Origin: Balneolales bacterium
Lineage (GTDB): Bacteria; Bacteroidota; Rhodothermia; Balneolales; Natronogracilivirgulaceae
Assembly: GCA_007127695.1 (NCBI GenBank)
Contig: SKYW01000299.1
Coordinates: forward strand, 1 to 5,870
Reading direction: 5' to 3'
Length of the DNA: 5,870 nt
A program made the position numbers and the translations under genes. How positions within the stretch are numbered: the stretch's first letter is position 1; each line of letters opens with the position of its first letter. Positions 5,233-5,870 of this stretch are shown here, piece after piece. Under the pieces are notes generated by a model. It saw only the letters and a program-made list of their open reading frames with translations, was not told the origin of the DNA and made no database searches.

Positions 5233-5870
5233 TCGCCGTACTCAATCCGCACGCTGCCACCCGTAGTCCTCAGCTCGACAGGGATCCCGCCGCCATGGAC
5301 CGAGCCATGGATGCTGCGTGATGAGATGTCGCCGGTCAGATCATCCAGCCGGTTCCTGACACTCGTTCCTGATGCGCGGATATCCATCCCGAGGTCACGG
5401 GGCAAGATGGCTTTTATCGAACCGCCGGAAGTGGTCAACGTGAGGTGGTCCTCCAGATAGAGCACTTGGGCATTGATCGGGCCGCCACTGGTGTGTGCTT
5501 CAATGGCACCTGTCACACGATCCAGACGGATGGGTCCGCCGCTGGTACGTGCCGACACGTTGCCAGTCGCATTGGAAATGCGGATCCCGCCGCCGCTGGT
5601 CCTGGCAGTCAGGTTGCCGGTGATGTTTCTGGCGTTTATGGGTCCGCCTGAAGTCCTCGCGAGCACTTCCCCGTCCACCCGCTCCACAGTGACCGGTCCG
5701 CCGCTGGTGATCAGGGAGACATTATGTGCGATATCGAACGCGGAAACACTGCCTCCGCTGGTTTTTGCGCGGACCTCCGTTGCAACCGGGACCAGGATGT
5801 CGTAGGAGACCGATATGGATGAGCCGGATCCGAACAATCCACTTCGCTCAGGTTCCGCTGAGATCTCGAG
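5229..5870 (-). CDS. DUF4097-type beta-repeat protein, C-terminal part (start beyond right edge)
   Basis: 213 residues are visible. The frame is open to the right edge (LEISAEPERSG precedes the first possible TTG start), so this is a C-terminal fragment rather than a gene beginning at 5837. It has an entry strand (SISVSYDILVPVATEV) followed by regular TSGG repeats: seven copies at visible residues 37, 55, 73, 91, 109, 127 and 147, and a degenerate TTGG near 202. Each repeat carries beta-prone I/V residues and a polar turn, as expected for a right-handed beta-helix or stacked-strand fold of the DUF4097 (PF13349) family. These proteins are often exported or envelope-linked, but any signal peptide lies outside the window. 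The function of the family is poorly defined. The stop at 5231-5229 lies tail to tail with the orphan ELDLF frame. Confidence 0.85.
   Translation of the reverse strand, partial: LEISAEPERSGLFGSGSSISVSYDILVPVATEVRAKTSGGSVSAFDIAHNVSLITSGGPVTVERVDGEVLARTSGGPINARNITGNLTARTSGGGIRISNATGNVSARTSGGPIRLDRVTGAIEAHTSGGPINAQVLYLEDHLTLTTSGGSIKAILPRDLGMDIRASGTSVRNRLDDLTGDISSRSIHGSVHGGGIPVELRTTGGSVRIEYGD
5421..5762 (-). repeat. 54-nt (18-codon) TSGG coding repeat array
   Basis: Within the DUF4097 gene the TSGG codons begin at 5762, 5708, 5654, 5600, 5546, 5492 and 5432 (minus strand). That is five exact 18-codon steps and then one of 20 codons. The protein pattern is TSGG-x-I/V-x-x-x-x-x-x-G/N-x-V/L-x-A. 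The underlying codons vary synonymously (ACC/ACT, AGC/AGT/TCA/TCC), so the array is an old protein-level repeat held by selection rather than a fresh tandem duplication. Confidence 0.85.

Noticed and set aside
5421..5762. 54-nt periodic repeats considered as a CRISPR or satellite array
   Set aside because: The repeats lie in one open frame, vary synonymously and encode a regular TSGG protein repeat; there are no unique spacers.
5229..5837. A TTG at 5837 as the true start of the DUF4097 gene
   Set aside because: The frame continues upstream without a stop to the window edge, with family-like sequence, so the start lies outside the window.

Overview
The window carries GC-rich chromosomal genes interrupted by one visibly AT-richer block. 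Start codons have A/T-rich leaders and no clear Shine-Dalgarno, as is usual in Bacteroidota and relatives. The single-cysteine WCGD thioredoxin-like protein, the class III aminotransferase and the TSGG-repeat DUF4097 protein also look most like homologues from the Bacteroidota/Balneolota/Rhodothermota group. This placement is inferred from protein style and composition; no rRNA or other marker gene is present.

Layout: (1) 1-130, minus strand: N-terminal 43 codons of an unrecognised protein leaving the left edge. (2) 131-255: divergent intergenic region with a sigma70-like promoter candidate and an inverted repeat. (3) 256-2471, plus strand: anmK (1,6-anhydro-MurNAc kinase, peptidoglycan recycling) overlapping by 4 nt a UbiA-type membrane prenyltransferase. 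(4) 2519-3121: thioredoxin-fold protein with one cysteine. (5) 3210-4415: PLP-dependent class III aminotransferase, substrate unresolved. (6) 4416-5131: AT-richer cassette holding an AbrB/MazE-type antitoxin and a Doc (Fic-fold) toxin joined by a TAATG stop/start overlap, with a three-half-site CGTAA/TTACG operator candidate upstream. (7) 5132-5232: composition returns to GC-rich, with a start-less coding-like tail ending in ELDLF, possibly the 3' remnant of a gene lost when the cassette arrived. (8) 5229-5870, minus strand: C-terminal 213 residues of a DUF4097 beta-repeat protein whose start lies beyond the right edge.

How the genes relate: anmK and the prenyltransferase are probably translationally coupled, and the thioredoxin-like gene follows after 47 nt, so these three may form one transcript. 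The aminotransferase follows after 88 nt with no convincing terminator before it. The toxin-antitoxin pair is a self-contained, probably autoregulated module.

I see no wholly new multi-gene system. The points most worth following are the roughly 50-residue charged insertion inside AnmK, the AbrB-Doc module with its regularly spaced operator, the orphan ELDLF tail beside it, and the UbiA protein with an altered first aspartate motif coupled to a cell-wall recycling kinase.
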